Assembly: GCA_035293045.1 (NCBI GenBank)
Contig: DATDOY010000106.1
Coordinates: 1 to 64,000, forward strand
Source: DATDOY01 sp035293045
GTDB taxonomy: Bacteria; Actinomycetota; Acidimicrobiia; IMCC26256; JACPCJ01
Length of the DNA: 64,000 nt
Direction: 5' to 3'
Within the stretch, counting starts at the first letter, position 1; the number at the start of each line of letters is the position of its first letter. Shown here in pieces: positions 17,259 through 26,402 of this stretch. A model generated the notes under the pieces. It saw nothing but the letters and a program-made list of their open reading frames with translations, was not told where the DNA came from and did no database searches. Both the position numbers and the translations under genes were made by a program.

Positions 17259-18275
17259 TTGGATCCGTCACCCGTTCCCATTCCAGATCCGTCCGCGGCC
17301 CATCCTCCGGTGAGGGTGTTCGTGCCGGGAAACCACCTCATGCTCGGTCTGCTCGGCCAGCGCGACGAGTTCCTGCGCGTGATCGAGTCCGGTTTCCCGG
17401 TCGAGATCCACGTCCGCGGCAACGAGATCACGATCGACGGCGAGCCCGAGCACACCGAACGCGTGGCGCACCTCTTCGAGGAACTCGTGGAGTTGCTCGA
17501 GCGTGGGCACCGGCTCGATCGCGAAAGCGTCACCCGGATGATCGACATGGCCAAGGCCGACGTCCGTCCCACCGAAGTCGTCGGCACGACCGTGTTCGAG
17601 AGTCGGGGCAAGACCGTCCGTCCGAAGACCGAGGGCCAGAAGCGGTACGTGGATGCCATGGCCGCGCACACCATCACCTTCGCCATCGGTCCCGCCGGCT
17701 CGGGCAAGACCTACCTCGCGATGGCGCAGGCCATCCAGGACCTCCAGGCGGGGACGGTGCGGCGCATCATCCTCACGCGCCCGGCCGTCGAGGCGGGGGA
17801 GCGGCTCGGGTTTCTCCCCGGCGACATGATCGCCAAGGTCGACCCGTACCTCCGGCCGCTCTATGACGCGCTGTACGACATGCTCGATCCGGAGACGACC
17901 CAGCGGTTGATCGACCGCGGCACCATCGAGGTCGCTCCGCTCGCATACATGCGCGGGCGCACGCTCAACGATTCGTTCATCATCCTCGACGAGGCCCAGA
18001 ACACGACGCCGGAGCAGATGAAAATGTTCCTCACCCGCCTTGGGTTCGGGTCGCGCGCCGTGGTCACCGGCGACGTGACCCAGGTCGACCTCCCGACCGA
18101 GCGGGGACGGTCGGGGCTGCTCGCGGTGCGCGACGTCCTCGACGGCGTCGAAGACCTCATGTTCGTCGAGCTGACCGGCCGTGACGTCGTGCGCCACAAG
18201 ATCGTGCAGGACATCGTCGACGCGTACGAGCGCCACGACCAGGGCGGCCAGTCGCAACCCCGGGGAACCGCGTGA
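17259..18275 (+). CDS. phoH: PhoH-like ATPase
   Basis: A 338-residue PhoH (ybeZ type) protein. The N-terminal part has a KH-like RNA-binding fold (VRFVPGN-like VRVFVPGNHLMLGLL and IHVRGNEITIDGE). The P-loop domain has Walker A GPAGSGKTYLA (about residue 145), Walker B FIILDEAQN, and TGDVTQVDLP. PhoH works with YbeY in RNA metabolism, and ybeY follows with a 4-nt overlap. The start is TTG 17259, just after TATCCT (17243-17248), again leaderless in layout; the exact start is the least certain point. Confidence 0.93.
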   Translation: MDPSPVPIPDPSAAHPPVRVFVPGNHLMLGLLGQRDEFLRVIESGFPVEIHVRGNEITIDGEPEHTERVAHLFEELVELLERGHRLDRESVTRMIDMAKADVRPTEVVGTTVFESRGKTVRPKTEGQKRYVDAMAAHTITFAIGPAGSGKTYLAMAQAIQDLQAGTVRRIILTRPAVEAGERLGFLPGDMIAKVDPYLRPLYDALYDMLDPETTQRLIDRGTIEVAPLAYMRGRTLNDSFIILDEAQNTTPEQMKMFLTRLGFGSRAVVTGDVTQVDLPTERGRSGLLAVRDVLDGVEDLMFVELTGRDVVRHKIVQDIVDAYERHDQGGQSQPRGTA

Positions 18276-18796
18276 GCGAACGCGACGTGTTCGTCGCCGA
18301 CGAGCAGGCGGTCGTGGCGCTCGAGCCGGCGCGCTACGCCGCCCTCGCCGCGCACGTGCTCGACGCCGAACGCGTCCGCCCCGAAGCGGAGATGTCGCTC
18401 ATGTTCGTCGACGAGGAGACGATCGCCGACCTCCACCTCCGCTTCCTCGGCCTCGAAGGTCCCACCGACGTCCTCGCGTTTCCCATGGACGAGGAGCTCG
18501 TGGAGAGCGGTCGCCAGCCCGACCAGGGTGGGCGCGGCCCCGGCGCTCCGCCCGAGCCAACCGACGCCCCCGTGCTCGTCGGCGACGTCGTGATCTGCCC
18601 GAGCGTGGCGCAGCGCCAGGCCGAGGAACACGGCCACGCGCTCGAAGCCGAGATCGAGCTCCTCGTCGCCCACGGCGTCCTCCATCTTCTCGACTACGAC
18701 CACGAGGACGACGAGGACGCCGAGACGATGCGGCGACGTGAGCGCGAGGTGCTCGCGTCCTTCCGCGAGGTTTCGGCCCGGTCCGAGCGGGACTGA
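18272..18796 (+). CDS. ybeY: Endoribonuclease YbeY
   Basis: A 174-residue zinc-dependent RNase that matures 16S rRNA and serves in ribosome quality control. The metal site HGVLHLLDYDH (H-x3-H-x5-H, about residues 131-141) is intact, and LGLEGPTDVLAFPMDE is the usual upstream block. A Gly/Pro-rich insertion (SGRQPDQGGRGPGAPPEPTDAP, split here between the sheet and VLVGDVVIC) lengthens it modestly compared with the family. It starts at GTG 18272 overlapping the phoH stop and overlaps the next gene by one base. Confidence 0.93.
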   Translation: MSERDVFVADEQAVVALEPARYAALAAHVLDAERVRPEAEMSLMFVDEETIADLHLRFLGLEGPTDVLAFPMDEELVESGRQPDQGGRGPGAPPEPTDAPVLVGDVVICPSVAQRQAEEHGHALEAEIELLVAHGVLHLLDYDHEDDEDAETMRRREREVLASFREVSARSERD

Positions 18797-20046
18797 TGGA
18801 GCAGGGAGATCGCGTCGCGCTGGCCGTGTCGGCTGGCATCGTGTTGGTGTCAGCCGCGCTGGTCCTCGTGGAGGCGTCGCTCGTGCGCGTCAGTCGGGTG
18901 CGTGCGCTCGCGTGGGACGAGGAAGGCAGGCGGGGAGCGAAGAGCCTCGCCCGTATCGCCGAGAACCCGGAGCGGGCGGTGGCCGTCGTCTCGCTCATCC
19001 GCATGGCCGGCCGCGTCGCCGCCGCGACCATGGTCGGCATCGTCGGGTGGCGCCAAAGCGGCGGCCTCGGCGCGTCCCTCGCCGTCGCCGCGTTCATGGC
19101 GGCGGTCCTCACCGTCGGCGAGGTGCTTCCCCGACGGCTCGCGCACCGTGTCGGGGACGGCGTCGCGCTCCGCTCCGCCGGCCTGGTCGCGGGGCTGGTG
19201 CGGATCGCACCGCTGGCCGGGTTCGCCCGCGCCGTGGCCACGTCGGCCCGCGCCCCCCGCAACGGAAACGGCGACGACCACGATGACGATCGGGACGTGC
19301 GGGACGCCGACGAGGTGGACCAAGAAGAGGCGCAGCTCATCCACTCGGTGTTCGAGTTCGGCGACGTCGTCGTCCGCGAGGTGATGGTGCCTCGACCCGA
19401 TGTCGTTGCGGTCCGCGGCGACGCGACGGTCAACGAGGCCCTCGACAGCGCCATCGCGGGGGGCTTCTCGCGCCTTCCGGTGCATCGTGACACGCTCGAC
19501 GATGTTGTCGGCCTCGCCTTTGTGAAAGACCTGATCCGGGCCGCACGCCAGGGGCGCGGAGACCGCCCCGTGGCCGAAGTGCTCCGCAAGGCGGTGTTCG
19601 TGCCGGAGCAGAAGCGGGTGGCCGAACTCCTGCGAGAGATGCAAACCCGCAAGTACCACATGGCGATCGCGGTCGACGAGTACGGCGGAACGGCCGGGCT
19701 CGTCACCTTGGAGGACGTGCTCGAGGAGATCGTCGGCGAGATCACCGACGAGTACGACATGGACGAGCCGCGTGTCGAGGAACTGCCCGACGGCGGCTTC
19801 CGCGTGCCGGGGCGCACCCCCATCGATGAACTCAATGAGCTCTTGGGGACCGAATTGCCTTCGGAGGAATGGGACACCGTCGGGGGGCTCATCTTCGATC
19901 TCGTGGGTCACGTGCCCGCCGAAGGTGAGTCGGTGTCCTTCCAGGGCATGGAGTTCACGACCGAACGCGTGCAGGGGCGTCGAATCGTCAGTGTCACCGT
20001 CAACGGCAACGGACGCGCTCGTGCGCCGGCGAGTCAGTCGCCGTGA
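18796..20046 (+). CDS. CNNM/CBS-domain hemolysin-family membrane protein
   Basis: A 416-residue membrane protein of the HlyC/CorC family. The DUF21/CNNM part has about four hydrophobic segments (residues 8-30, 63-80, 95-115, 130-150). A disordered acidic linker (NGNGDDHDDDRD) follows, then a CBS pair (about 195-320, including EVMVPRPDVVAV and HMAIAVDEYGGTAGLVTLEDVLEEIVGEI), and a CorC/HlyC C-terminal domain (about 335-405). Proposed roles are divalent metal transport or membrane maintenance. It is in the phoH-ybeY-era cluster, overlapping both neighbours, as in many Actinobacteria. Confidence 0.9.
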   Translation: MEQGDRVALAVSAGIVLVSAALVLVEASLVRVSRVRALAWDEEGRRGAKSLARIAENPERAVAVVSLIRMAGRVAAATMVGIVGWRQSGGLGASLAVAAFMAAVLTVGEVLPRRLAHRVGDGVALRSAGLVAGLVRIAPLAGFARAVATSARAPRNGNGDDHDDDRDVRDADEVDQEEAQLIHSVFEFGDVVVREVMVPRPDVVAVRGDATVNEALDSAIAGGFSRLPVHRDTLDDVVGLAFVKDLIRAARQGRGDRPVAEVLRKAVFVPEQKRVAELLREMQTRKYHMAIAVDEYGGTAGLVTLEDVLEEIVGEITDEYDMDEPRVEELPDGGFRVPGRTPIDELNELLGTELPSEEWDTVGGLIFDLVGHVPAEGESVSFQGMEFTTERVQGRRIVSVTVNGNGRARAPASQSP

Positions 20047-20912
20047 GGTCGGGCTTTGTCACCCTCGTCGGCCGACCCAACGTCGGGAAGTCGACGCTCC
20101 TCAACCGGGTGTTGAACCAGAAGGTTTCGATCGTCTCCGACAAGCCGCAGACGACGCGCAATCAGATCCGCGGCGTCCTCACCCGCGACGACACCCAGAT
20201 CGTGTTCCTCGACACGCCAGGGATCCATCGGCCCCGAACCCGGCTGGGTGAGCGCCTGAATCGGCGCGCGCTCGAAACCCTCGCCGAGGTCGACGTGATC
20301 TGCCATCTCATCGAAGCCAACGCGCCGTTCGGACGCGGCGATCAGTTCGTCAGCGAGATGATCTTCGCCGCCGAGACGCCGAAAATCCTCGTCCTCAACA
20401 AGGTCGATCTCGCCCGTCCCGCCCAGATCGCGGGGCAGCTGGCCAACGTGCGTCAGGACTACGACGCCTATGTCCCGCTGAGCGCTCGAAAGGGCGGGGG
20501 CGTGGATGCGCTGGTCGCCGAGATCACCGAGCGACTTCCCGACGGCCCGCAGTACTACCCCGACGGGATGGTGACCGACCAGCCCGAGGCGTTCGTCGTC
20601 GGCGAGATCGTGCGAGAGAAGCTGTTGCAGATCACGCGCGAAGAAGTGCCGCACTCCATCGCGGTCGTCGTGGACAGCATCGAGGAACGCGACGACGGCC
20701 TCCTCGCCATCCACGCCGTCGTGCTCGTCGAGCGTGACTCGCAGAAGGGCATCGTCATCGGGAAGGGCGGGGAAGTGTTGAAGCGGGTCGGGACGCGGGC
20801 GCGCGAGGAGCTCGAGGCGCTCCTGGGGACCAAGGTGTTCCTCGAGACCCAGGTGAAAGTGGAACGCGACTGGCAAAAGCGCGATCACGCGCTCGACCGC
20901 CTGGGTTTCTGA
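20043..20912 (+). CDS. era: GTPase Era
   Basis: A 289-residue GTPase for 16S rRNA maturation and 30S assembly. G1 GRPNVGKSTLLN is near the start, G3 DTPGIH, and G4 NKVD; the C-terminal KH domain carries GKGGEVLKRVGTRARE. Its GTG start overlaps the upstream stop. Together with ybeY and phoH it makes an RNA-processing operon. A lipoprotein gene starts one base after its stop. Confidence 0.96.
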   Translation: MRSGFVTLVGRPNVGKSTLLNRVLNQKVSIVSDKPQTTRNQIRGVLTRDDTQIVFLDTPGIHRPRTRLGERLNRRALETLAEVDVICHLIEANAPFGRGDQFVSEMIFAAETPKILVLNKVDLARPAQIAGQLANVRQDYDAYVPLSARKGGGVDALVAEITERLPDGPQYYPDGMVTDQPEAFVVGEIVREKLLQITREEVPHSIAVVVDSIEERDDGLLAIHAVVLVERDSQKGIVIGKGGEVLKRVGTRAREELEALLGTKVFLETQVKVERDWQKRDHALDRLGF

Positions 20913-20913
20913 G

Positions 20914-21441
20914 ATGCGCGCTCGGCCCGGCGTTCCGGTGATGGCGTTCATCGCGCTGTTTTCGGCGTGCGCCGTCCTGTTCTCGGCGTGCGCCGGTGGC
21001 GCCGGCGACCCCTCGCCCGACGAACCGCGCGAGTCGGCCGCCTGCAAGGTCTTGACCACCGACGAGGTCACCAGCTTCTTCGGTGAGAAGGCCCGTGCCG
21101 CCCGTCCCGACCCGGGCGAAGGCGTGGCCGACACGTGTCGGTGGGGCGACGCCAACCCCGACGCCCCCGGGAGGATCCTGTCGGTCACCCTCGAGCCGTC
21201 GGGCGCCGTCGAGGAAGTGAAACCGGGCCCGGCGGACAACGTCTACGAGCTTCCGGCGCTCGGTGAGGGCGCGCGGGGCTTTCAGATCGCCACCGGCGGG
21301 GTCCGGGTCGTATTCACCCAGGGGACCCAGCGGGTCGACATCGGCTACGACGTCGTGCCCCGTGAGGCCCAGGAACCCGACGCCATCGACCGGCTCATCC
21401 GCCTCGCCGGCCGGGTGCTCGGGCGGGTCGGCGGATCCTGA
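20914..21441 (+). CDS. Putative lipoprotein (DUF3558-like)
   Basis: A 175-residue secreted protein. The N-terminus has a hydrophobic core and two cysteine-containing lipobox-like sequences in a row (ALFSAC then VLFSAC), the second followed by AGGAGDPSPDEP, a typical unstructured tether. The mature domain has paired cysteines in ACKVLTTDEV and DTCRWG and resembles DUF3558-type actinobacterial lipoproteins, which have no known biochemical activity. It ends the phoH-era operon, only one base after era, but its function is probably unrelated. Confidence 0.65.
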   Translation: MRARPGVPVMAFIALFSACAVLFSACAGGAGDPSPDEPRESAACKVLTTDEVTSFFGEKARAARPDPGEGVADTCRWGDANPDAPGRILSVTLEPSGAVEEVKPGPADNVYELPALGEGARGFQIATGGVRVVFTQGTQRVDIGYDVVPREAQEPDAIDRLIRLAGRVLGRVGGS

Positions 21442-21486
21442 CCAGCACCGCCGCGGCCCCCACCCGAGGGGGGTTTGCCAGTAGGC

Positions 21487-21513
21487 ACGAGCGCTTCGGT
21501 AGAGTGCGCTCGT
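21487..21513 (+). promoter_or_regulatory. Cox operon promoter flanked by an inverted repeat
   Basis: ACGAGCGC (21487-21494) and GCGCTCGT (21506-21513) are exact complements. They enclose 11 nt that contain TAGAGT (21500-21505), a good -10 hexamer. A repressor bound to the repeat would sit on the -10 element. coxB starts 50 nt downstream. TTGCCA at 21475-21480 could act as a -35. Confidence 0.6.
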
Positions 21514-21562
21514 TCGCGATTTCACGAAGTCCTTTGTTCACGTCCCACGGGAGTCCTGCCAG

Positions 21563-22630
21563 GTGAACAACGTTCCCAGCCGGCGCCATACGGTGCTGAC
21601 GACCGGGCGGCTGGCGTTGATCACGTTGAGCTTGCTCGTGCTCTCGGCGTGCGCAGATTCGCCCCAGGACACCCTCAAGCCCGCGGGCGAGTGGGCCCGC
21701 AAGCTCGACAGCCTGTGGGACGCGGCCTTCATCTCCGCCGTGGTCGTGTTCGTGATCGTCGAGGGCCTCCTCGTCCTCGTCCTCGTGCGTTTCCGGGCGC
21801 GTGGCGATGACGACGCTCCCCGACAGGTTCACGGGTCGACGCCCCTCGAGATCGGGTGGACGATCCTCCCGGCCTTGATCCTCACGGTCCTCTCCGTTCC
21901 CACGGTGGCCGCCATCTGGGAGCTTGCCGACGAGCCCGAGAACGCCCTCCAGATCGAGGTCACCGGCCACCAGTGGTGGTGGGAGTACGACTATCCCGAC
22001 CTCGAGGTCGAGACCGCGAACGAGCTCCACATCCCGGCCGGAACCCAGGTCAACGTCAAGCTGCACAGCTTCGACGTCATCCACTCGTTCTGGGCGCCCC
22101 AGCTCTTCGGGAAGGTCGACGTCGTGCCGGGGCGCGAGAACCGGCTGGCCATGAAGGCCGACGAGCCCGGCGTCTACCTCGGCCAGTGCGCCGAGTTCTG
22201 CGGACTCAGCCACGCCAACATGCGCCTCCGGGTGATCGTGCACACCAAGGCCGGCTTCGAGCAGTGGCTCGACGACCAGCGCCAGGACGCCGCCAAGCCG
22301 GCTTCCGGGGACGCGGCGGGCGGCTACGCCCTGTTCGCGGAGAAGGGCTGCGGCGGATGCCACACGCTCGCGGGCAACGAGGGGTCGGCCGGCGCCAACG
22401 TCGGGCCCAACCTCACGCACCTCGCGTCGCGCTCGACCTTCGCCGGCGGCATCTTCGACTTGACGGCCGACAACCTTGCGCGCTGGCTCGAGAACCCCTC
22501 GAAGATGAAGCCGATGCAACCCGGCGACAACATCGGTATGCCGCGGGCGTTCCCGCCGGGACCCGACGCCAAGCCGCTGACCGAGGATGAGATCGCACAG
22601 CTCGTCGCCTACCTCGAGACCCTGGAGTAG
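21563..22630 (+). CDS. ctaC: Cytochrome c oxidase subunit II fused to a cytochrome c domain (caa3 type)
   Basis: A 355-residue subunit II. A signal-like lipoprotein start (LVLSAC) is followed by two membrane helices (about 50-75 and 95-115), then the CuA cupredoxin domain, with its ligands in DVIHSFW and GQCAEFCGLSHANM. A C-terminal cytochrome c domain follows from about residue 260, with the heme motif CGGCH and Met ligand in KMKPMQPGDNIGM. The fusion lets the oxidase accept electrons through its own c heme. GTG 21563 is the start; it heads the operon behind a promoter flanked by an inverted repeat. Confidence 0.94.
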   Translation: MNNVPSRRHTVLTTGRLALITLSLLVLSACADSPQDTLKPAGEWARKLDSLWDAAFISAVVVFVIVEGLLVLVLVRFRARGDDDAPRQVHGSTPLEIGWTILPALILTVLSVPTVAAIWELADEPENALQIEVTGHQWWWEYDYPDLEVETANELHIPAGTQVNVKLHSFDVIHSFWAPQLFGKVDVVPGRENRLAMKADEPGVYLGQCAEFCGLSHANMRLRVIVHTKAGFEQWLDDQRQDAAKPASGDAAGGYALFAEKGCGGCHTLAGNEGSAGANVGPNLTHLASRSTFAGGIFDLTADNLARWLENPSKMKPMQPGDNIGMPRAFPPGPDAKPLTEDEIAQLVAYLETLE

Positions 22631-22637
22631 GGCACCG

Positions 22638-24560
22638 ATGGCCACACACACCGTTCCTGTCACGGCACGCGCCAGCCTGCTCCGCCGTCCCCGAGCCACA
22701 TCGGGGCTCGCGAGCTGGTTCACCACGATCGACCACAAGAAGATCGGCCTGCTCTACGGCATGACGGCGTTGCTGTTCTTCGTCCTCGGCGGCGTCGAGG
22801 CGCTGCTCATCCGGCTCCAGTTGGCAGGCCCCGACGGGACGATCCTCTCGGCCGCCGAATACAACACGCTGTTCACGATGCACGGCACCACGATGGTGTT
22901 CCTCGTGGTGATGCCGACGGCCGCCGCGGTGGGCAACTACTTCGTGCCGCTCCAGATCGGCGCCCGGGACGTGGCGTTCCCGCGCCTCAACGCGTACGGC
23001 TACTGGACCTTCCTCATGGGAGGCCTGTTCCTCTACACGAGCTTCTTTCTCGGCGGCGCGCCCGACGGCGGGTGGTTCGGCTACGCCAACCTGACGAGCG
23101 ACTTCAGCTTCGGCACCGGGATCGATTTTTGGATCATCGGGTTGATCATCACCGGCATCGGGTCGCTGACCGCCTCGATCAACTTCATCGTCACCATCCT
23201 GAACATGCGGGCCCCCGGGATGACCCTCATGCGCATGCCGGTGTTCACGTGGATGATCCTCGTCATCTCGTTCCTGCTGGTCAGCGCGGTGCCCGTCATC
23301 ACCATCGCCCTGATCCTCTTGTTCTTCGACCGCAACTTCGCCACCAACTTCTTCAACGTGCAAAAGGGCGGCGACCCGCTTCTCTGGCAGCACCTGTTCT
23401 GGCTCTTCGGCCACCCGGAGGTGTACATCCTCATCCTGCCACCGATGGGCATCGTCTCCGAAGTGCTCCCGGTGTTCGCGCGCAAGCCGCTGTTCGGGTA
23501 CTCCTTCGTCGTGTTCTCCGGAGTCGCCATCGGCTTCATGGGCTGGGGCGTGTGGGCGCACCACATGTTCTCGGTCGGCCTCGGGCCGGCCGCGGTGACC
23601 GGGTTCACCCTGTCCACGATGTTCATCGCGGTGCCGACGGGGGTGAAGATCTTCAACTGGCTCGGGACGTTGTGGGGCGGATCGATCCGGTTCCGAACAC
23701 CGATGCTCTTCGCCATCGGGTTCGTCTCGATGTTCATCATCGGCGGGCTCTCGGGCGTGACCCACGGTGTGAGCCCCGCCGACCGCCAGCAGACCGACAC
23801 CTATTACGTGGTCGCCCACTTCCACTACGTGCTCTTCGGCGGCGCCATGTTCGGGATCTTCTCGGGCGTCTACTACTGGTTCCCGAAGATGGTGGGCAAG
23901 ATGCTCGGGGAGAGTCTCGGCAAGGTCCACTTCTGGCTGATGTTCATCGGGTTCAACCTCACGTTCGGCCCGATGCACGTCCTCGGACTCCAGGGACAAC
24001 CGCGCCGCACTTACACCTATCCCGACGGCATGGGCTGGGACTTCTGGAACCTCGTTTCGACGGTCGGGTCGTTCACCATCGCGTTGTCGATCCTCGTGTT
24101 CATCATCAACGTCGCTCGCAGCATCCGTTCCGGTGAGGTCGCCGGCGACGACCCGTGGGACGCCCGCACGCTGGAGTGGTCCGTGTCCTCGCCGCCGCCG
24201 GAGCACAACTTCGACAGCGTCCCCAGGGTCGAGGCACGCGACGACTGGTGGCACGCCAAGTACACCGAGGACGACGAGGGTCGGCCGGTGCGCCGCGAGA
24301 TGGCGCCTCGACCCGCGCCCGACGCGCACATCCACATGCCGTCGCCGTCGTACTGGCCGTTGTTCTCGGCGGTCGGCCTGCCGCTCATGGGCTACGGGTT
24401 CATCTTCCACTGGGGATGGCTCGTGGCGGGGGGACTCTTCGTGGCGTGGGGCATCTTCGCCTGGGCGATGGAGCCCGACACCGAGCCGGAACCGGCCGAG
24501 GATCACGACGAACCCGAGCCGCCGGCTGACCGCGAGCTCGTCACGGAAGGGGCGCACTGA
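22638..24560 (+). CDS. ctaD: Cytochrome c oxidase subunit I
   Basis: A 640-residue heme-copper oxidase core subunit. Ligands are visible in MHGTTMVFLV (low-spin heme), WLFGHPEVYILILP (CuB His and cross-linked Tyr), WAHHMFSVG (CuB) and HFHYVLFGG (both hemes). A D/K-channel A-family layout is supported by the HPEVY tyrosine. After the usual 12 helices there is an extension (about residues 515-640) with two extra hydrophobic segments (PLFSAVGLPLMGYGFIF and WLVAGGLFVAWGIFAWAM) and an acidic tail. This may replace part of another subunit, although a separate subunit IV-like gene follows. ATG 22638 lies 7 nt after ctaC. Confidence 0.96.
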   Translation: MATHTVPVTARASLLRRPRATSGLASWFTTIDHKKIGLLYGMTALLFFVLGGVEALLIRLQLAGPDGTILSAAEYNTLFTMHGTTMVFLVVMPTAAAVGNYFVPLQIGARDVAFPRLNAYGYWTFLMGGLFLYTSFFLGGAPDGGWFGYANLTSDFSFGTGIDFWIIGLIITGIGSLTASINFIVTILNMRAPGMTLMRMPVFTWMILVISFLLVSAVPVITIALILLFFDRNFATNFFNVQKGGDPLLWQHLFWLFGHPEVYILILPPMGIVSEVLPVFARKPLFGYSFVVFSGVAIGFMGWGVWAHHMFSVGLGPAAVTGFTLSTMFIAVPTGVKIFNWLGTLWGGSIRFRTPMLFAIGFVSMFIIGGLSGVTHGVSPADRQQTDTYYVVAHFHYVLFGGAMFGIFSGVYYWFPKMVGKMLGESLGKVHFWLMFIGFNLTFGPMHVLGLQGQPRRTYTYPDGMGWDFWNLVSTVGSFTIALSILVFIINVARSIRSGEVAGDDPWDARTLEWSVSSPPPEHNFDSVPRVEARDDWWHAKYTEDDEGRPVRREMAPRPAPDAHIHMPSPSYWPLFSAVGLPLMGYGFIFHWGWLVAGGLFVAWGIFAWAMEPDTEPEPAEDHDEPEPPADRELVTEGAH

Positions 24561-25165
24561 TGGCGGCCCACGCAGTCGACACGCACGCATCGCCCGGCGA
24601 GCACCACACGTCGACCGGCATCAGCAACACGAAGCTCGGGATGTGGGTGTTCCTCGGTTCGGAATGCCTCTTCTTCGGCGCCCTCATCTCGACGTACCTG
24701 CTGTACCGCGGCCGGGGCGACGGTCCGTACCTCGCCGACGTCTACGACATCCCGTTCACGTCGGTCAGCTCGTTCGTCCTGCTGATGAGCTCGCTGGCCA
24801 TGGTCCTCGCGGTGGCCGCCGTCTACCGCGGTGACGAACGCCGCATGCGCATCTGGTTGGTCTGCACGGCGCTGCTCGGCATGGTGTTCATCGGGGGCCA
24901 GATCTTCGAGTTCACCGAGTTCGTCCGCGAGGGCCTCAAGCTCGACACCAACCTTTCTGGCACCACGTTCTTCGTGCTGACCGGCTTCCACGGTGTCCAC
25001 GTCACCGTCGGCATCCTGTGGCTGCTGTCGCTGACGGGGTATTCGCTCCGCCGCGGCATCGGCCCCGAGAAGGCCGTCGCCGTCGACATCGCCGGGCTCT
25101 ACTGGCACTTCGTCGACGTCGTCTGGATCGTGATCTTCACCGTCATCTACCTCGTTCCCCAATAG
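24560..25165 (+). CDS. ctaE: Cytochrome c oxidase subunit III
   Basis: A 201-residue, five-helix subunit III, the short actinobacterial form. Hallmarks are WVFLGSECLFFGALISTYLLYRG, TGFHGVHVTVGILWLL and GLYWHFVDVVWIVIFTVIYLV. It stabilises proton uptake by subunit I. It starts in a TGATG overlap with ctaD and is followed 14 nt later by the subunit IV-like gene. Confidence 0.95.
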   Translation: MAAHAVDTHASPGEHHTSTGISNTKLGMWVFLGSECLFFGALISTYLLYRGRGDGPYLADVYDIPFTSVSSFVLLMSSLAMVLAVAAVYRGDERRMRIWLVCTALLGMVFIGGQIFEFTEFVREGLKLDTNLSGTTFFVLTGFHGVHVTVGILWLLSLTGYSLRRGIGPEKAVAVDIAGLYWHFVDVVWIVIFTVIYLVPQ

Positions 25166-25179
25166 GAGTACGACCGCCG

Positions 25180-25548
25180 ATGACCGACCAAGCCGTCACC
25201 GAAACCGCGGACCCGGCGCACGCCGAGGCGACCGACGCCCCTCACGCCGCCGCCGGCGAGGCGCATCACCCACGGCCGTCGGCCTACGTGGGCATCGCCA
25301 TCATCCTCGCGATCGTCACCGCGCTCGAGGTAGGGCTCTACTACGTCGACGATCTCGACGACTGGGTCGTGACGACGACGTTGATCGTGATGATGGCGGT
25401 CAAGTTCTTCCTCGTCGCCACCTGGTTCATGCACCTTCGCTTCGAGGCGCCCGTGTTCCGCACGCTCTTCTACGGTGGGCTCACGCTCGCAATGGCGGCC
25501 TACGCGGTGTTCCTCGGCGCCTCCGGCGTGTTTCCATTCATCGACTGA
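25180..25548 (+). CDS. Cytochrome c oxidase subunit IV-like (CoxD) membrane protein
   Basis: A 122-residue protein. An Ala/His/Glu-rich N-terminus (about 1-36) precedes three hydrophobic segments (about 40-58, 66-85, 93-118). WFMHLRFE between the second and third helix is the conserved loop of the prokaryotic COX4/CyoD family. ATG 25180 is used; GGAG 15 nt before it is a reasonable ribosome site and the longer open frame is a shadow of ctaE. Subunit IV supports assembly. Confidence 0.85.
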   Translation: MTDQAVTETADPAHAEATDAPHAAAGEAHHPRPSAYVGIAIILAIVTALEVGLYYVDDLDDWVVTTTLIVMMAVKFFLVATWFMHLRFEAPVFRTLFYGGLTLAMAAYAVFLGASGVFPFID

Positions 25549-25556
25549 GGCCCGCC

Positions 25557-26402
25557 ATGACGGATCCCTGGTCGTTCAATCTGGATCCGGGAGTCATGGT
25601 CCTCCTCGCGCTGTTGGTCGGCGCGTACGCGTCCGCTCTGCGCTGGGTCGCGCCGGGGTGGGCTCCGCGACCTGGTTCGGCCGTCTCGCGCACGCAGATC
25701 TCGTTGTTCGCCCTCGGCGTGGCTTCGCTCCTCGTGGCGGTCGGATGGCCCCTGCACCAGATGGGTGAGCGTTTCCTGTTCAGCGCTCACATGACCCAGC
25801 ACCTGATCATCGGCTACATCACCGCACCGCTCCTGCTCCTCGGCACGCCAGGCTGGATGCTCCGGGCGCTGCTCGGGGGTGGCGTCCTCCGCCGCATTGC
25901 GAAGATCGTCACGCGCCCCCTCGTGGCCTTCGCCCTGTTCAACCTCCTGCTGGTAGTGACCCACTGGCCCGCCGTTGTCGACCTTTCGCTGCGGTCGGCC
26001 CCGTTCCACGCCGGCGTGCACGGCGCCCTGTTGGTGATTTCGCTCGCAGTGTGGATGCCGGTCGTGAGTCCGCTGCCCGAGATCCCCCGTCTCGCTCCTC
26101 CGGCAAACTTGCTCTACCTGTTCGGACAGTCGATCCTGCCCACGGTTCCAGCCTCGTTCCTCACGTTCGGCGAGGGCGTGCTGTACGACTTCTACGCCAA
26201 GGTCCCGCGCCTGTGGGACATCTCGGCGCTCGGCGACCAGCAGATGGCGGGAGTGATCATGAAGGTGGGCGGCGGCTTCCTGTTGTGGGGAATGATCGCC
26301 GTGTTGTTCTTCGTATGGCAGGCCGACGAGGAACGCCGGAGTCGCCCCGGCCTCCTCGATTTCGACGAACTGGAACTGGAACTGGAGCTGAGCCCGTCAT
26401 GA
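25557..26402 (+). CDS. ctaG: Cytochrome c oxidase assembly protein CtaG (caa3 type)
   Basis: A 281-residue polytopic protein with about seven membrane helices, of the caa3_CtaG family, needed for copper insertion or oxidase assembly. Visible family features include HMTQHLIIGYITAPLLLLGTP, FNLLLVVTHWPAVVD and LGDQQMAGVIMKVGGG. The tail repeats ELELELEL. It begins 8 nt after the subunit IV gene and overlaps the following cupredoxin gene by 4 nt (ATGA), which ties the latter to oxidase assembly or electron supply. Confidence 0.9.
   Translation: MTDPWSFNLDPGVMVLLALLVGAYASALRWVAPGWAPRPGSAVSRTQISLFALGVASLLVAVGWPLHQMGERFLFSAHMTQHLIIGYITAPLLLLGTPGWMLRALLGGGVLRRIAKIVTRPLVAFALFNLLLVVTHWPAVVDLSLRSAPFHAGVHGALLVISLAVWMPVVSPLPEIPRLAPPANLLYLFGQSILPTVPASFLTFGEGVLYDFYAKVPRLWDISALGDQQMAGVIMKVGGGFLLWGMIAVLFFVWQADEERRSRPGLLDFDELELELELSPS

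Noticed and set aside
22413..24590. A 725-codon minus-strand open frame across ctaD
   Set aside because: It is antisense to a clear oxidase gene and its translation is low-complexity His/Asp/Glu/Arg, the typical mirror of GC-rich membrane-protein codons.
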